Shown in pieces: positions 16,733-29,000 of a stretch of DNA of 63,101 bases (within the stretch, counting starts at the first letter, position 1; every line of letters starts with the position of its first letter). Under the pieces are notes generated by a model. The model was not told where the DNA came from and did no database searches. It saw only the letters and a program-made list of their open reading frames with translations. The stretch covers positions 1-63,101 of the forward strand of contig NZ_JPOC01000014.1 of assembly GCF_000738775.1 (NCBI RefSeq), written 5' to 3'. The position numbers were made by a program, and so were the translations under genes. The stretch is from Prescottella defluvii (lineage in GTDB: Bacteria > Actinomycetota > Actinomycetes > Mycobacteriales > Mycobacteriaceae).

Positions 16733-17920
16733 TCACAGGCCCGGAATACTCGGAAGACGCGGCAGGGGCGGCAGTTCCACCGGAGGTAGCGGCAACTGCG
16801 GCAACTGCTCCAACTGGGGAATCGGCGGCAGCGACGGCAGCCCGGGTAGCTCCCACCAGCGCGGTGGATCCGCCGGCCGCGACTGGACTTGTGGGCGCGA
16901 TGCCGGGGCGCTTCCGCTCCCAGCGATCGGCTGCGACGCACCCGGATCGGGGGGCGGTGGAGTCTCGGCCGGCGGGGTGGTCGGCGGGAGCGAGGCCTGC
17001 GCGGTCGCCGAAGTACTCGGTGGTACCGAGGTCGTCGTGTCGGCGGTCGCCGCGGGATCGGATCCGAAAAGTGTTCTGCCGTAGCTCAACCCGAAACCGA
17101 TGACCGCGATGACGACGAGCGCGCCGCCGGCGATGCCGGCACCGCTGACCTGCCGTCGCGAGACCGGTCTCCGGTGCCGTCCCCGCGCCCTGGACGGACG
17201 CGGCCCCGCCGGTCCCACGACCGACACCGGTGTCGCCAGCAGTGCGGCACCACGAGCAGTCGCAAGTTCCGGCGCGTGCGGCGCGATGACCGGTAGACCG
17301 AGCCTCCACCCGAGCACGTCCCGCACGACCGGCAGGTGGGTTCCGCCACCGACGAGAACGACGGCGTCGGGCCGCTGCCCGGACTGCGCGATCAGTTCGG
17401 CCACCAGGTCCGCCGAGCGCTCGACCGCAGGACCCGCGACGCTGTCGAATGTTTCACGTGGCAGTCGGACCAGATCGTCGCCGCGCAGCATGCCGGTGCG
17501 CTCCGTTGCCGCGACAGCCCCCGTCGACCGGTCGACCACACTGACGGTCAGCCCGGAACTGCCGAGGTCGTAGAGCACGACCGTTCGGAACCCGGAGGCA
17601 CCGTCCGTCCCCCGCAGGTGTTCGAGGATCGCGGTCGCCTCGGGAACGAGGCGGAAGCCGGTGATGCCCTGCCGGCGCATCGCCATGTCGAGCGCGGCGG
17701 CCTGGGCCTCGTCGCTGTAGGAGATGCCCACGCCGACTGCCGATCCCGACCCGGCCGCATCCGCGAGGACGACGCCGACGGACTGCGCCGCGAGGTCCTC
17801 GGCGATCTGTCCACCGACCTCGATCGCCTGGTGCTCGAACACGCCGGATCCGTCCGGAGCGTCGGAGCGCACCAGACGAACGAATCCGGCCCCCACCGAC
17901 ACCCCTAGAACCCCACCCAT
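16733..17920 (-). CDS. Hsp70/actin-fold ATPase-like protein with C-terminal membrane anchor and Pro-rich tail
   Basis: The 395-aa protein has an N-terminal actin-like domain (residues 1-240): GVSVGAGFVRLV at phosphate 1, VVLYDLGSSGLTVSVVD at phosphate 2 and VVLVGGGTHLPVVRDVL at the adenosine motif. A basic linker (SRARGRHRRPVSRRQ) leads to one membrane helix near residue 280, then a Ser/Thr/Pro-rich tail with repeated LP and PP pairs. The substrate-binding half of DnaK is absent. Proteins of this shape occur in Rhodococcus and relatives without assigned function; a membrane-tethered ATPase acting at the cell envelope is a reasonable inference. Confidence 0.75.
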   Translation of the reverse strand: MGGVLGVSVGAGFVRLVRSDAPDGSGVFEHQAIEVGGQIAEDLAAQSVGVVLADAAGSGSAVGVGISYSDEAQAAALDMAMRRQGITGFRLVPEATAILEHLRGTDGASGFRTVVLYDLGSSGLTVSVVDRSTGAVAATERTGMLRGDDLVRLPRETFDSVAGPAVERSADLVAELIAQSGQRPDAVVLVGGGTHLPVVRDVLGWRLGLPVIAPHAPELATARGAALLATPVSVVGPAGPRPSRARGRHRRPVSRRQVSGAGIAGGALVVIAVIGFGLSYGRTLFGSDPAATADTTTSVPPSTSATAQASLPPTTPPAETPPPPDPGASQPIAGSGSAPASRPQVQSRPADPPRWWELPGLPSLPPIPQLEQLPQLPLPPVELPPLPRLPSIPGL

Positions 17921-18012
17921 GAGCCGCCTTCGATCGTGGTCGCGATGCGGTCGCCGCGCGAGCCGCGTGCTGGACCAGCCGAGTCTATACAGGCGCGCCT
18001 ACACTCACCCCC

Positions 18013-18528
18013 ATGCAACTACTGTTCGTCTGCACCGGCAACATCTGCCGATCCCCCACCGCCGAACGGATCACTGCGGCCTGGTCGGCCCGCACCGGGC
18101 GGAGCGATCTGGCCGCGTCCAGCGCAGGAACCCGCGCGGTCGTCGGCGGCTCGATGGAACCGACGGCAGCGCAGATCCTTTCGGACCTCGGTGGCTCCGC
18201 GGACGGATTCGCGGCACGCCAGTTGACGCCCGCGATCGCGTCGTCGGCCGACCTCGTCCTGACGATGACCGAGAGTCATCGAGACGCCGTGCTGCGCATG
18301 GCTCCCCGCCAGCTCAAGCGGACGTTCACCCTGCTGGAGGCGGCGCACCTGGCCTCCGCTCGCGGTTCGGCCACCGTCGCCGAACTCGCGATGGCACGGG
18401 GAACCGTCCCCCGACCCGGCAACGCCGACGTCCCCGACCCGATCGGCCGCAGCGCGATCGTGTTCGGGGACGTCGGCGATCAGATCGACCAGGCCCTACT
18501 CGACCTTCTGCCCCGCCTGCGCGACTAG
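18013..18528 (+). CDS. Low-molecular-weight protein-tyrosine phosphatase
   Basis: The 171-aa enzyme shows the P-loop CTGNICRS at residues 7-14 (nucleophile Cys7, Arg13) and the general-acid loop DVPDPIG near residue 138. It should dephosphorylate tyrosines in the cytosol. Its 3' end overlaps that of the convergent BY-kinase gene by 33 bp. In polysaccharide loci such phosphatases reset the Tyr-rich tail of the partner kinase, as in the Wzb/Wzc pair. The 171-aa length is slightly above the usual 150-160, from an insertion around residues 108-135. Confidence 0.92.
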   Translation: MQLLFVCTGNICRSPTAERITAAWSARTGRSDLAASSAGTRAVVGGSMEPTAAQILSDLGGSADGFAARQLTPAIASSADLVLTMTESHRDAVLRMAPRQLKRTFTLLEAAHLASARGSATVAELAMARGTVPRPGNADVPDPIGRSAIVFGDVGDQIDQALLDLLPRLRD

Positions 18529-19926
18529 AGGCGCGGGTTCGACGGGAGCCGGGGAGCCCTCCGTCTTCTGCACCGGCGCATCCGAGTCGTAGTAGTACTT
18601 GTACTCGTACGCCCCCGCACCCTTCGCCGGCGTCATCGTCAGGATCGTGCCGAGGACGGTCGCACCCACGTTGCGCAGGTTGCCGACCGCGCGCGACACC
18701 TGGTCACGCTTGGTCTGCCCGTGCTTCACCACGACCAACGCACCGTCCACCTTGACCGCCAGCACCGCCGCATCCGTCACCGGCAGCAGCGGTGAGGCGT
18801 CGATGATGACGAAGTCGAACCGCGAACGCAGATCCGCGAACAGCTTCTCGGCGTGCGTGGAACCGAGCAACTCGCTCGGGTTCGGCGGCAACGGACCCGA
18901 CGCCAGCACCGAGACGTTCGGGAACGGCGTGGACTGCACGACGTCGTCGATGTCGGCCTGCCCTGCCAGCACGGTGCTCATTCCGACCGACCCGATCAGA
19001 TCGAGGTACTTCGCGATACGCGGGCGACGCAGATCCGCGTCGACCAGAACCACCGAATACCCGGCCTCCGCGATCGCCAGCGACAGATTGATCGCCGTCG
19101 TCGTCTTACCTTCTCCGGGAAGCGAACTGGTGATCGCAATGACCCGGGGCGGATTGTCGACCTCGAGGAACTGCAGATTCGTGCGCAACTCGCGGAACGC
19201 CTCGGCACTGCCCGAGTACCCGTCCTGGAACGCGATCGCCGCCTTCTCCTCCCGGTCCTTGTCGAACGGCACCGTACCGACCAGACCGACACCGGCGAGC
19301 TCGTCGAGCACCTCACGACTCTTCACGGTGTTGTCGAGGCGATCACGCAGCACGGCGAGGGCGATACCGACCAGGAGTCCGATCACGAACCCGAGGCCGA
19401 GGTTGCGGTTCACCTTCGGGCTGACGGCGTCGGCCGGGACCTTGGCCGCCTCGACGACACTCGCCTTCGCCACGGGGGCCCCTCCGCGCGAGTCCGATTC
19501 CAGGCTCTCGATCGTGGCTGTCAGCGCGACGGCGACGGCATCCGCCAGGTCTCGTGCCATCACCGGATCGGTGTCGGTGACGCTGACGTCGAACAGCACG
19601 GTGTTCACCACCGGGGTGGCTTTGACCCTGGCTGCCAGATCGGAAGGCGCGATATCCAATCCGAGTGCGCCGATGGCGTTCTCCATGACCTCTTGTCCCG
19701 TCGCCAGCTTCGCGTAGGACGCCACGCGCTGCTGGGAGAACTGCGCTCCCTGCATAGCCTCCATCACCGACGAACCACTGGTGGAGACGAACAGTCGGGC
19801 TTTGGCCGCATACACCGGCGTCGCAACGAGCGACGCGACGAGTGCCGCAGCAACCGCCACCGCAGTGACCGCCACGATTATCCGCCACCGCGCCAGCACG
19901 ATACGGACGTAATCTTGAATCTCCAC
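18496..19926 (-). CDS. Wzz-domain polysaccharide co-polymerase / bacterial tyrosine autokinase (BY-kinase)
   Basis: The 476-aa protein has a Wzz-like N-terminal part with two membrane helices (about residues 15-40 and 170-195) around an external domain. A CpsD/CapB-type kinase follows: Walker A SSLPGEGKTT (about 267-276), Walker A' VVLVDADLRRPR and Walker B FVIIDASPLLP. The C-terminus has the autophosphorylation cluster YEYKYYYDSD. It should control polysaccharide chain length and export. The start is the GTG at 19926, which has AGGAG 8 bases upstream; the GTG at 19935 sits on top of that site. The NRPS gene ends 77 bases upstream on the same strand. Confidence 0.92.
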   Translation of the reverse strand: MEIQDYVRIVLARWRIIVAVTAVAVAAALVASLVATPVYAAKARLFVSTSGSSVMEAMQGAQFSQQRVASYAKLATGQEVMENAIGALGLDIAPSDLAARVKATPVVNTVLFDVSVTDTDPVMARDLADAVAVALTATIESLESDSRGGAPVAKASVVEAAKVPADAVSPKVNRNLGLGFVIGLLVGIALAVLRDRLDNTVKSREVLDELAGVGLVGTVPFDKDREEKAAIAFQDGYSGSAEAFRELRTNLQFLEVDNPPRVIAITSSLPGEGKTTTAINLSLAIAEAGYSVVLVDADLRRPRIAKYLDLIGSVGMSTVLAGQADIDDVVQSTPFPNVSVLASGPLPPNPSELLGSTHAEKLFADLRSRFDFVIIDASPLLPVTDAAVLAVKVDGALVVVKHGQTKRDQVSRAVGNLRNVGATVLGTILTMTPAKGAGAYEYKYYYDSDAPVQKTEGSPAPVEPAPLVAQAGQKVE

Positions 19927-20003
19927 CCCATACACTCCTGTCAGATCAGGCGACTATTGCCTGCTCGAAAATCGTCTTTCGGCCCCGTACCGCTCTCACG
20001 TCA

Positions 20004-23000
20004 TCAGGAAACCTCCGGTCTGCAGTGGCCGCGAGGGTCCCGGGCTCGAAGTTCCGCCGCGAGTATCGGGCCGATCACCGCGAGCGCCGTCGGCGCCGTC
20101 ATCTCTGCGTGAGTGCAGTCGACCGGCACCTCCCGTACCTTCCCCGTGACGTAGGCATCCCACTGACGCGGAGCGGCGATACCTTCACGACGATCTTTCG
20201 CTGCTGTGAAGAATACGAGATCCCCGGTGAATACGCTCGGCCGATGACGCCGCACCAACGTACCGGCGAGTAGCGAGTTCTCGTGCATGGCAGAGATACT
20301 GGCGGCGGTCAGGAACGAGAACGGGCTGTCGGCGCGGCGCAGAAGCTCGGTCGCGCGTTCGGGACCGAGGTCCTGCGGTTCCCCGGTGAGGTCCAACGAC
20401 GGTTCGAGTTCGGCCAGCAGATCGATCACGTCGTGCCCGCCGGAATCGGTGTCCTCACCGGCCGTGTGCTCGTCGACCTCGAGCAGGCTGTCGAGGGCCA
20501 CGAGGAGGGCCACCGGCTCGCCCTGGTCCTGGAGTTCGGTTGCGATTGCATGTGCGATCACACCGCCGAGCGACCAACCGGCAAGGTGGTAGGGGCCGTG
20601 CGGCTGGATCCGGCGGATCTCCCGGACATAGTCGGCCGCGAGATCCGCGATCTCTCCGGGGAATCGCAGGCCGTCCTCGAGTCCCGGCGCCTGGAGTCCG
20701 TACACCGACTGCTCCCCACCCAGGTACTGCACCAGTCCGGCGTAGCTCCAGGCGACTCCGGCCGCCGGGTGTACGCAGAACAGCGGGGCCCGTGTTCCGT
20801 TGGTCTGCAGGGGAAGAACCTTCCCCAACGCACCTGACGTCGGCAGTGACGAGTTCTCGATCGACTCGGCGAGGCGTGCCGGAGTCGCGTCAGGGAACAT
20901 CAGCGACACCGGCACTCGGCGGTCGAGTTGCCTCGAGAGCAGGGTCACCACCTGCAGAGCACCCAGCGAGGTTCCCCCGGCGTCGAAGAATCCGGTGTCA
21001 CGGCCGACGGGGCCGCCCCCGAGAACCTCCTCGAACACCGACGCCACCACCCGCTCGGTCGCGGTGCACGGAGGCGCTGCCGCCGCAGCCGTCGGGAGCG
21101 GCAGATCTGCGAGTGCCGCGCGGTCCACCTTGCCGTTGATCGAGAGCGGGATCTCGTCGACCGGCACGAAGACACCGGGAATCAGGTTGCGCGGTAGCCG
21201 AAGTGACAACTGCCGACGCAGGTCCCCGGCGACGTCACTCCCATCCGCGTCGTCGGTGAGCACCACGTACGCGACCAGACGCGCATCCCGCAGCAGTGTC
21301 ACCGACGTCGCGACGAATCGGGACGCGCCGAGCGCCGCATCGATCTCCGGCAGCTCCACCCGTGCGCCGGCGACCTGCACCTGATCGTCCGAGCGGCCGA
21401 CGAAGTGGAGTTCGCCGTTGTCCCCGACCCGAACCCGGTCGCCGGTGCGGTACAGACGCCCGCCGTCGATGCTCCGGGGGTCGGCGACGAACCGACTCGC
21501 GGTCAGCGGCGGCCTCCCCGGGTATCCCCGGGCGAGACCGGGCCCGGCCAGGTACAGATCGCCGACCGCCCCGGGTGGGGTCGGACGCAGTCGGTCGTCG
21601 AGCACGTCCGCGCGCACCCCGGCGATCGGTGCGCCGATCGGCACCGGGCTTCCGGGCTCCAGCTCCGCGAGCGGGCCGGTGCCCGTCGCCATGATCGTGA
21701 CCTCGCTGGGCCCGTACGCGTTGAAGAAGCGTCGGCCCGGGGTCCACCGCCGCGCCTGCTCGGGTGGGCAGATGTCCCCTGCACTGATCAGGACCCCGAG
21801 CCTGTCCAGACCGTGGGGGTCGAGAGTCGCCAGGACCGCCGGCGTGACGACCGCGTGGGTCACCTTCTCCTCGACCAGCAACCGGTGCAGCCCGGCACCG
21901 CCGAACTCGTTCGGCCCCGCGATCACCGAGGTCGCCCCGTTGGCAGCGGCCATGATCAGCTCGAACACGGATGCGTCGAAGCTCGGCGACGCGACCTGCA
22001 GGACGCGGGAGGTCGGTGTGAGGCGGTACCGCTCACGCTGCTCCGCCACCAGGTTCAGCAGGCCCCGGTGCGTGACGGCGGTTCCCTTCGGGACTCCGCT
22101 GGTGCCGGAGGTGTAGATGACGTACGCCGTCTGGTCGAGGTGCGTTCGGGGTGCCCGGGTGAGCGAACGGACCGCCGGGGGCAGGTCCCGGTCGAGGAGG
22201 ATCCAGCCCGGCTCGTGGGGTAGCCCGTCTGCGTGGAGGGAGGTCGTCAGCCCGGCGATCGCCCCGGAATCGGCGAGCATCAGGGCAATCCGCGCGGCCG
22301 GATGGCGCGGGTCGACGGACAGGAAGGCCGCCCCGGTCTTGGCCACCGCCCACATCGCGACCACGAACTCGACCGACCGGTCGAAGGCGAGCGCGACAAC
22401 GGTCTCCGGGCCGGCACCCCGCGTGGAGAGGTGTCCCGCAACGCGGTCCGACCACTCGTCGAGATCGCCGTAGGACAGATCGACACCGTTGCAGCGCAAC
22501 GCCACCCGATCGTGATGCACAGCGGCCGCAGCACGCAGTATCGCCGGGAGAGTTGCCTCGGCCGGGTCCGTCGCCCCCTGCGACGGGCCGCCGGTGATCG
22601 GCGTACCGCCCAGGTCGACGTCGCCGATCGCGACCGTCGGGTCCGCGAGGACGGCGTCGAGCATCCGCCCGAAGGCGTCGACGAGCCGATCGGCGGTACC
22701 CGCTGTGAACACGTCGGTCGCGTAGTCGAGCCGGACGTCGAGACCCGTCTCGCCCTGCGTGACGTCGAGTTCGAGGTCGAATCTGATGGCGTCGGAGGCG
22801 AGCTCCACAGGTTCGATCGCATTGTCCGACAGCACTCTCCGGTCCGCGGCGTTGCCCGCACCGAATGTCAGCATCACCTGCACGAGAGGATGGTGTGTGG
22901 TGACCCGCCGGGGACGGATGGTCTCGACCAGCCGGTCGAACGGCACGTCGCTGTGGGCGAAGGCGCCCAGATCCGTGTCGCGTACCGTCGCAAGGAGTTC

Positions 23001-26000
23001 CGCGAACGATGCACCGGTGTCGACGTCGGTGCGCAGTACCGTCGTGCCGACGAACATGCCCACCATGTCGTCGAGTTCACGCGGGCCACGGCCCGCGGTG
23101 GGCGTTGCGACCGCGATGTCACCGACGCCCGCGTACCGAGCGAGTACGGCAGCCCAGACCGCGTGCACGACCATGAACTGGCTGGCACCGTGCGCGCGCG
23201 CTGCGTCCATGAGTGACGCTGTACCGGTGTCGAACTCGCGTCGTACCGCCGCACCTCGATGCGACGGCGGTCCCGGCCGCTGTCGATCGAACGGCAGCGG
23301 CAGCCGATCGGGCAGGCGCTCGAGAGTGCGGATCCAGTAGTCGAGGCATCGCGCGACGACGGAATCCGGATCGTCCTCGGAGCCGAGCATGTCGGCACTC
23401 CACGCGCTGTAGTCGCGGTACCGCAGCGTCGGCGGGGTCCACGACGGCGCGTGCCCCGCCACTCGGGTCCGGTACGCGTCCACCAGATCTCGGCCGAACG
23501 GTCCCATCGACCACCCGTCGGCGGCGATGTGGTGCAGCTCCACGACCAGCAGGTCCACGCCGGCGCTCTCGGGGACCACGGCGATCCGCAGCGGCATCTC
23601 GGTGGTGAGGTCGAACGCTCGCGGATCCGGCACCGCGTCGTGATCGGTGATCGGCACCGAGAAGGGCGCGAGTACCACCTGGTGCGGTCCGTCGGCGGAG
23701 TCGGGGTGAATCGTCCGCAGAGTGTCGTGACGTTCCATCACGTCCGCAACGGCGAGGTCCAGGGCCGCGCGATCGAGCCCGCCGCGAACGCGCAGACCGA
23801 ACCTGATGTTGTACTCCGTCGATTCGGAATCGAGGCGGTTGACCAGCCACAGCCGGCGCTGCTGGGGCGCCAGCGGGATTCGTTCACCTCGCCTCCCCGC
23901 ACGAGGGAACGGACGCGGCGACGCGCCGCCTCTGTCCCGCAGGGCGGTGGCCAACCCCCGTGCGGTCGGGTTGTCGAACAGGTCCCGCACCGCGATACGG
24001 TGAGCGGACGCCGCCTCGATCCGGGCGACCGCGGACGTCGCCGACAGCGAGCTGCCGCCCAGGGCGAAGAAGTCGTCGTCGACACCCACCGCAGACAGCG
24101 CGAGCACGTCCGCGAATGCCTCGACGATCGTCTGTTGGAGGGAATCACCCGCTGCGGCCCAGCGTTCCGGGCCCTGTCGGGTACCCGGCAGCGCCGACAC
24201 GTCGAGCTTGCCGTTGCCGGTCAGCGGGATCTCGTCGAGCACCTCCACCCGCGACGGCACCAGGTGTGCCGGCAGAGCCGCGGCGGCGAACTTCCTGATC
24301 TCGTCCGGGTCCGGGCTCTCGCCGGTCCGTGCCGCCACGTACGACACCAGCACGTCCCGTTCGAGTACGGTGCGCGCGAGCGCGATCCCGGAATGGCCGA
24401 CGAGGATGCTGTCGATCTCGCCCGGCTCCACCCGATAACCCCGCACCTTGAGCTGACTGTCGGTGCGCCCGATGTACTCCAGACCGCCCCGGGCGTTCCA
24501 GCGCACGCGATCACCGGTCCGGTACATCCGCGTGCCGTATCCGCCGTACGGATCCGCGACGAACCGGGATGCGGTCGCGGCGAGATCACCGAGATAGCCA
24601 CGGGCCAGTCCGGCACCCGCCAGGTACAGTTCGCCGACCACGCCCCGGGGGACGGGACGCAACCGTCCGTCGAGAATCATGACGCTGGTTCCCGGAACGG
24701 GTGCGCCGATGTCCACGGCCCGCCCGCGTCGCACCAGGGCGGCCGTCGCGACCACGGTGGCCTCGGTGGGCCCGTATGCGTTGACCATCGACCGGGTGTC
24801 CCCGGCAGCCCACTGCTGGACGAGTTCGGGTGGGCACAGCTCGCCCCCGACCGCGACCGTTTCGAGCCGCGGCAGCCCCGTGGGGTCGACGGTCGCGAGC
24901 GCAGACGGCGTGGACAGCAGGTGCGTGACCCGCTCCTCCCGCAGCAGTCGCGTCAGCGCGGTCCCACCGAATCGTCCCGGCGGCGCGAACACCAGTGTCG
25001 CCCCGGCACCGAGGGCCAGGATCACCTCCAGCAACGCGGCATCGAAGTTCGCCGAATAGTTCTGCAGAACAACCGACTCCGGCCCCACACCGTAGTGCGT
25101 CACCGCGAGCGCGGTCAGGGCGCTCAGGCCGACATGCGTCACCACGACGCCCTTGGGGCGTCCCGTGGAGCCGGACGTGTAGACGACGTAGGCCGGGTGC
25201 TCCGCTCGCAGCGGGCGGATCCGGTCGACATCGGTGACCGGCGCCGCGGACGTGGACGTGGACGTCTCCACGAGCGCGTCGAGCGTCACCCACGCCGCCG
25301 CGCCCAGCGGCTCGTCCGGCAGCACGTCCGCGACGACGACGGTGGCGGCGCTGTCCGCCAGCAGGTACGCGATCCTGGCGGGCGGGTATTCGGGGTCGAT
25401 CGTGACGAACGCACCGCCGGCCTTGCTCACCGCCAGCATCGCGGTCACCCACTCCGGTGAACGCCCGAACGCGAGCGCCACCACGGTTTCCGGTCCCACC
25501 CCGAGACGGATCAGTTCGCGGGCGAGACGATTGGAGACGGAATCGAGCTGCCCGTAGCTCCTCTCCCACCCGTCCGCACGGAGCGCCGCCGCATGGCGTC
25601 CCACCGCGGCACCGGATGAGAACACTTCGGGCAGCAGCACCGTGTCGGGTGCACCTTCGCCCGACGTCCGGGCGATCTCCCCGGGCAGCGCGATGTCGCC
25701 GACGGCTCGGTGCGGATCCGACACGAACGCGCCCAGCACCCGGTCGAGGGTCTCCACGAGGCCGACCGCCGTCGACTCGTCGAAGAGATCCGTCGAATAG
25801 CCCAGGGCAACAGCCAGACCGGCCGGTCGCTCTCGATGATCCAAGTTCTCCGTAACCGAGAACTCCAGGTCGAAACGTGCAGCCTCGGGAGTCAGATCGA
25901 CCACGTCCACGGCAACCTCGTCGAGTGCCGCCGTCGCCGACGGCAGGTTCCCGAAGGCGAGGAATACCTGGAACAGCGGGTGCGCGCCCTCCACCCGTGG

Positions 26001-29000
26001 CGGATCCGTCGACTCCACCACCTGCTCGAACGGCAGCATCGAATGCTCGAGCGCGGCGAGGTCGCACGCCCGAACCTCCGCGAGGAGTCGCGACAGCGAC
26101 ATCGCGGGATCGATCCGGGTGCGCAGGACCAGGGTGTTCACGAACATGCCTACGGCGGTGTCCAATTCGGGTTCGCCTCGACCCGAGACCGACGTTCCGA
26201 TCGCGATGTCCCGGCTGCTGCCGAGCCGTGCGAGCACAACGGCCAGAGCGGCATGCACGACCATGAACAGGCTGACGCCGTGCTCGTGCGCCAGGTCCAG
26301 CAGCGCCCGGTGCCGGTCCGGGGTCAGGTGCGTTCGACGGAGCCCGCCCCGGAAGCTCGGGCGGTCCGGTCGCGGCCGGTCGGTCGGCACCGTGGAGAGG
26401 GCCGGCAGTCCCCGCAGAACCTCACGCCAGTGCTCCCGCTCGCGGGCGGCGGTCGAATCGGACTCCTCGATCGCACCGAGCAGCGTGATCCGCTGCAGGG
26501 TGTAGTCCGCGTACTGGGTGGGCGCGTCGTCCCACCGCGGCGCCTCGTCCACGAGACGGGCCGCGTACGCGCGGGCGACATCCCCGGCCAACGGTGCGAG
26601 CGACCATCCGTCGAAGGCGATGTGGTGGACCACGACCACCAGCAGATGATCCTCGTCGAGAGCGCTCAGCAGCACCGTGCGCACCGGTGGCGCCACCGCG
26701 AGGTCGAAGCCGTCCGCAGCCAGGACACCGGCCCGCGCCTCGAACTCGTCCGCGGGCACCGCGAGAACCCGGAGTTCGACCGGGCCCGGACGGTGCAGGT
26801 GCTGCCGGGGCCCGTGAGCGTCTCCGGGATAGGAGGTCCGGAGAATCTCGTGGCGGGTGTAGACGTCGCCGATCGCCCGCTCCAGGGCGTCGACGTCGAG
26901 GCGTCCGCGCATCCGCAGACCGAACGCGATGTTGTAGACGGCGGACCCGGGATCGAGTCGGTCGAGCAACCACAGTCGTTGCTGCGGCGGCGACAGCGGG
27001 ACGACGTCCGGCCGTGTCCGGGCAGGCACAACGGAGTTCTCGCGCGGCGCCTCCGCCAACCGGACGGCGAGCGCCGCGACCGTCGGGTACTCGAAGACGT
27101 CCCGCACGGAGACGTGCACGTGCAACTCGTTCCGCAGCCGACCGACCAGTCGCGTGGCCCCGAGAGAGCTTCCTCCCGAACGGAAGAAGTCGGTGTCGAC
27201 GCCCTCGATGCGCATCCCGAGCACCTCGGTGAATGCTCCGGCGACGGCGATCTCCCACTGTCCCGCCGGTTCCCGGCCCGCACCGCTGTCGAGCACCGGT
27301 GTCGGCAGCGCCGCGTAGTCGATCTTCCCGTTGACCGTCAACGGCAGTGAGTCCATCGGGGTCACCGTCGTCGGCACGATCGGCGCCGGGAGCGTCCGGC
27401 GCAGCATCGTGCGCACGTCGTCGATGTCGATGTCGGACGGTGTGGCGATGTACGAGACGAGAATCGCCTCGCCTCCCGGCCCCGGCCGTGCGACGGTCGC
27501 CGCCGACTCGATTCCCGCGTGGCCGGTCAGCACCGCGTCCACTTCGGCCGGGTCGATGCGGTGACCGCGGAGTTTGATCTGTCGGTCGCCCCGCCCGACG
27601 AAGACGATGCCGTCCGCGCTGCGGCGCACCAGATCTCCCGTCCGGTACATGCGCACACCGGCATCCCGGGGATGAGCGACGAAGCTGGCCGCGGTGGCCG
27701 CCGCCCGCCCGTGATAGCCCCGCGCCAGTGGGTTGCCGGCGAGGTACAGCTCGCCGATCGCGCCGACCGGGACCGGCCGCAATCGGGTGTCGAGGACGAG
27801 CGCCCCGACCCCTCGGATCGGGCCGCCGATGGTGATCGGACCGTCGGGCGTGAGCGGGTCACTGATCATCGACACGATGGTGGTTTCCGTCGGTCCGTAG
27901 GCATTGAACATCCGGCGGCCGGACGCCCAGTTCCGAACGACCCCCGCCGGCAGTGCTTCACCGCCGACGATCAGGGTGCGCAGATCCGGCAGTGTCCGAG
28001 GGTCGACGCCGATGGACGTCCACGCGGCCGTCGTGACGAAGGCGTGTGTCACGCCCTCACGACGCAGGAAAGCTGCCAGGTCGGGGCCACCGTAGAGCTC
28101 GGTCGGCGCGACGACGAGCGTCGCCCCGGCCGGCGCCGCGAGCAGGATCTCCAGGAGGGCACCGTCGAAGGTCGTCGGCGCGAAATGCAGTACCCGGCTG
28201 TCGGTGTCGACGGTGTAGCGCTCGCGCTGTTCCTCCGCGAAGGTGGCGAGCCCGCGATGGGTCACCAGGACTCCCTTGGGTGTGCCCGTCGACCCGGAGG
28301 TGAAGACCAGGTACGCCCCGCAGTCGAGTCCGTTCCGGGCGCCGGCGTCTCCGAGTGCTGCAGCGGGCAATTCGTCCAGGCGGATTCGCACGCCGGCGTC
28401 GTCCAGGCAGATCCACTCGTCGAGTTCCGGCAGCGCGTGGAGGTGGCGGCCGACGGTGATGCCACCGACCGCACCCGCGTCGGCGAGAAGTCGCGCGTTC
28501 CGTGCCGGTGGCGCCGCGGGATCGACGGGCGCGAACACGACGCCGGCCTTGGCGCACGCCCACACCGAGACCACGGACTCGAGCGAACGCGACAACGCCA
28601 CCGCCACCACGTCCTCGGTCCCCCAACCTCTCTCACGAAGGAGCCGTGCCAGACGGTTCGCGAGCCGGTCGAGCTGCCGGTAGGTGAGGGCGTCGGCACC
28701 GTCGCACACCGCGACACCATCGGGGTTCGCCGACACCGCGGCCTCGAGGATCTCCCCCAGGCTCCGCCTCGGAACGGCGTGCCGCCCACGCAGCACGTCG
28801 GGTTCCGTCGGTCCGAGCAGATCGAGGCCACCGATCGGCGCGGCCGGGTCGGCCGTGACCGCCGTCAGGACGCGGACGAAGGCGTCGGCGAAACCTCGGA
28901 CGCTCCTCTCGTCGTAGAGGTCGGTCGCGTAGTCCATCCGGCACTCGGCGCCGGACTCCGGGTCGGGCGTCACGGTCAACTGCAGGTCGAACTTGGCGAA

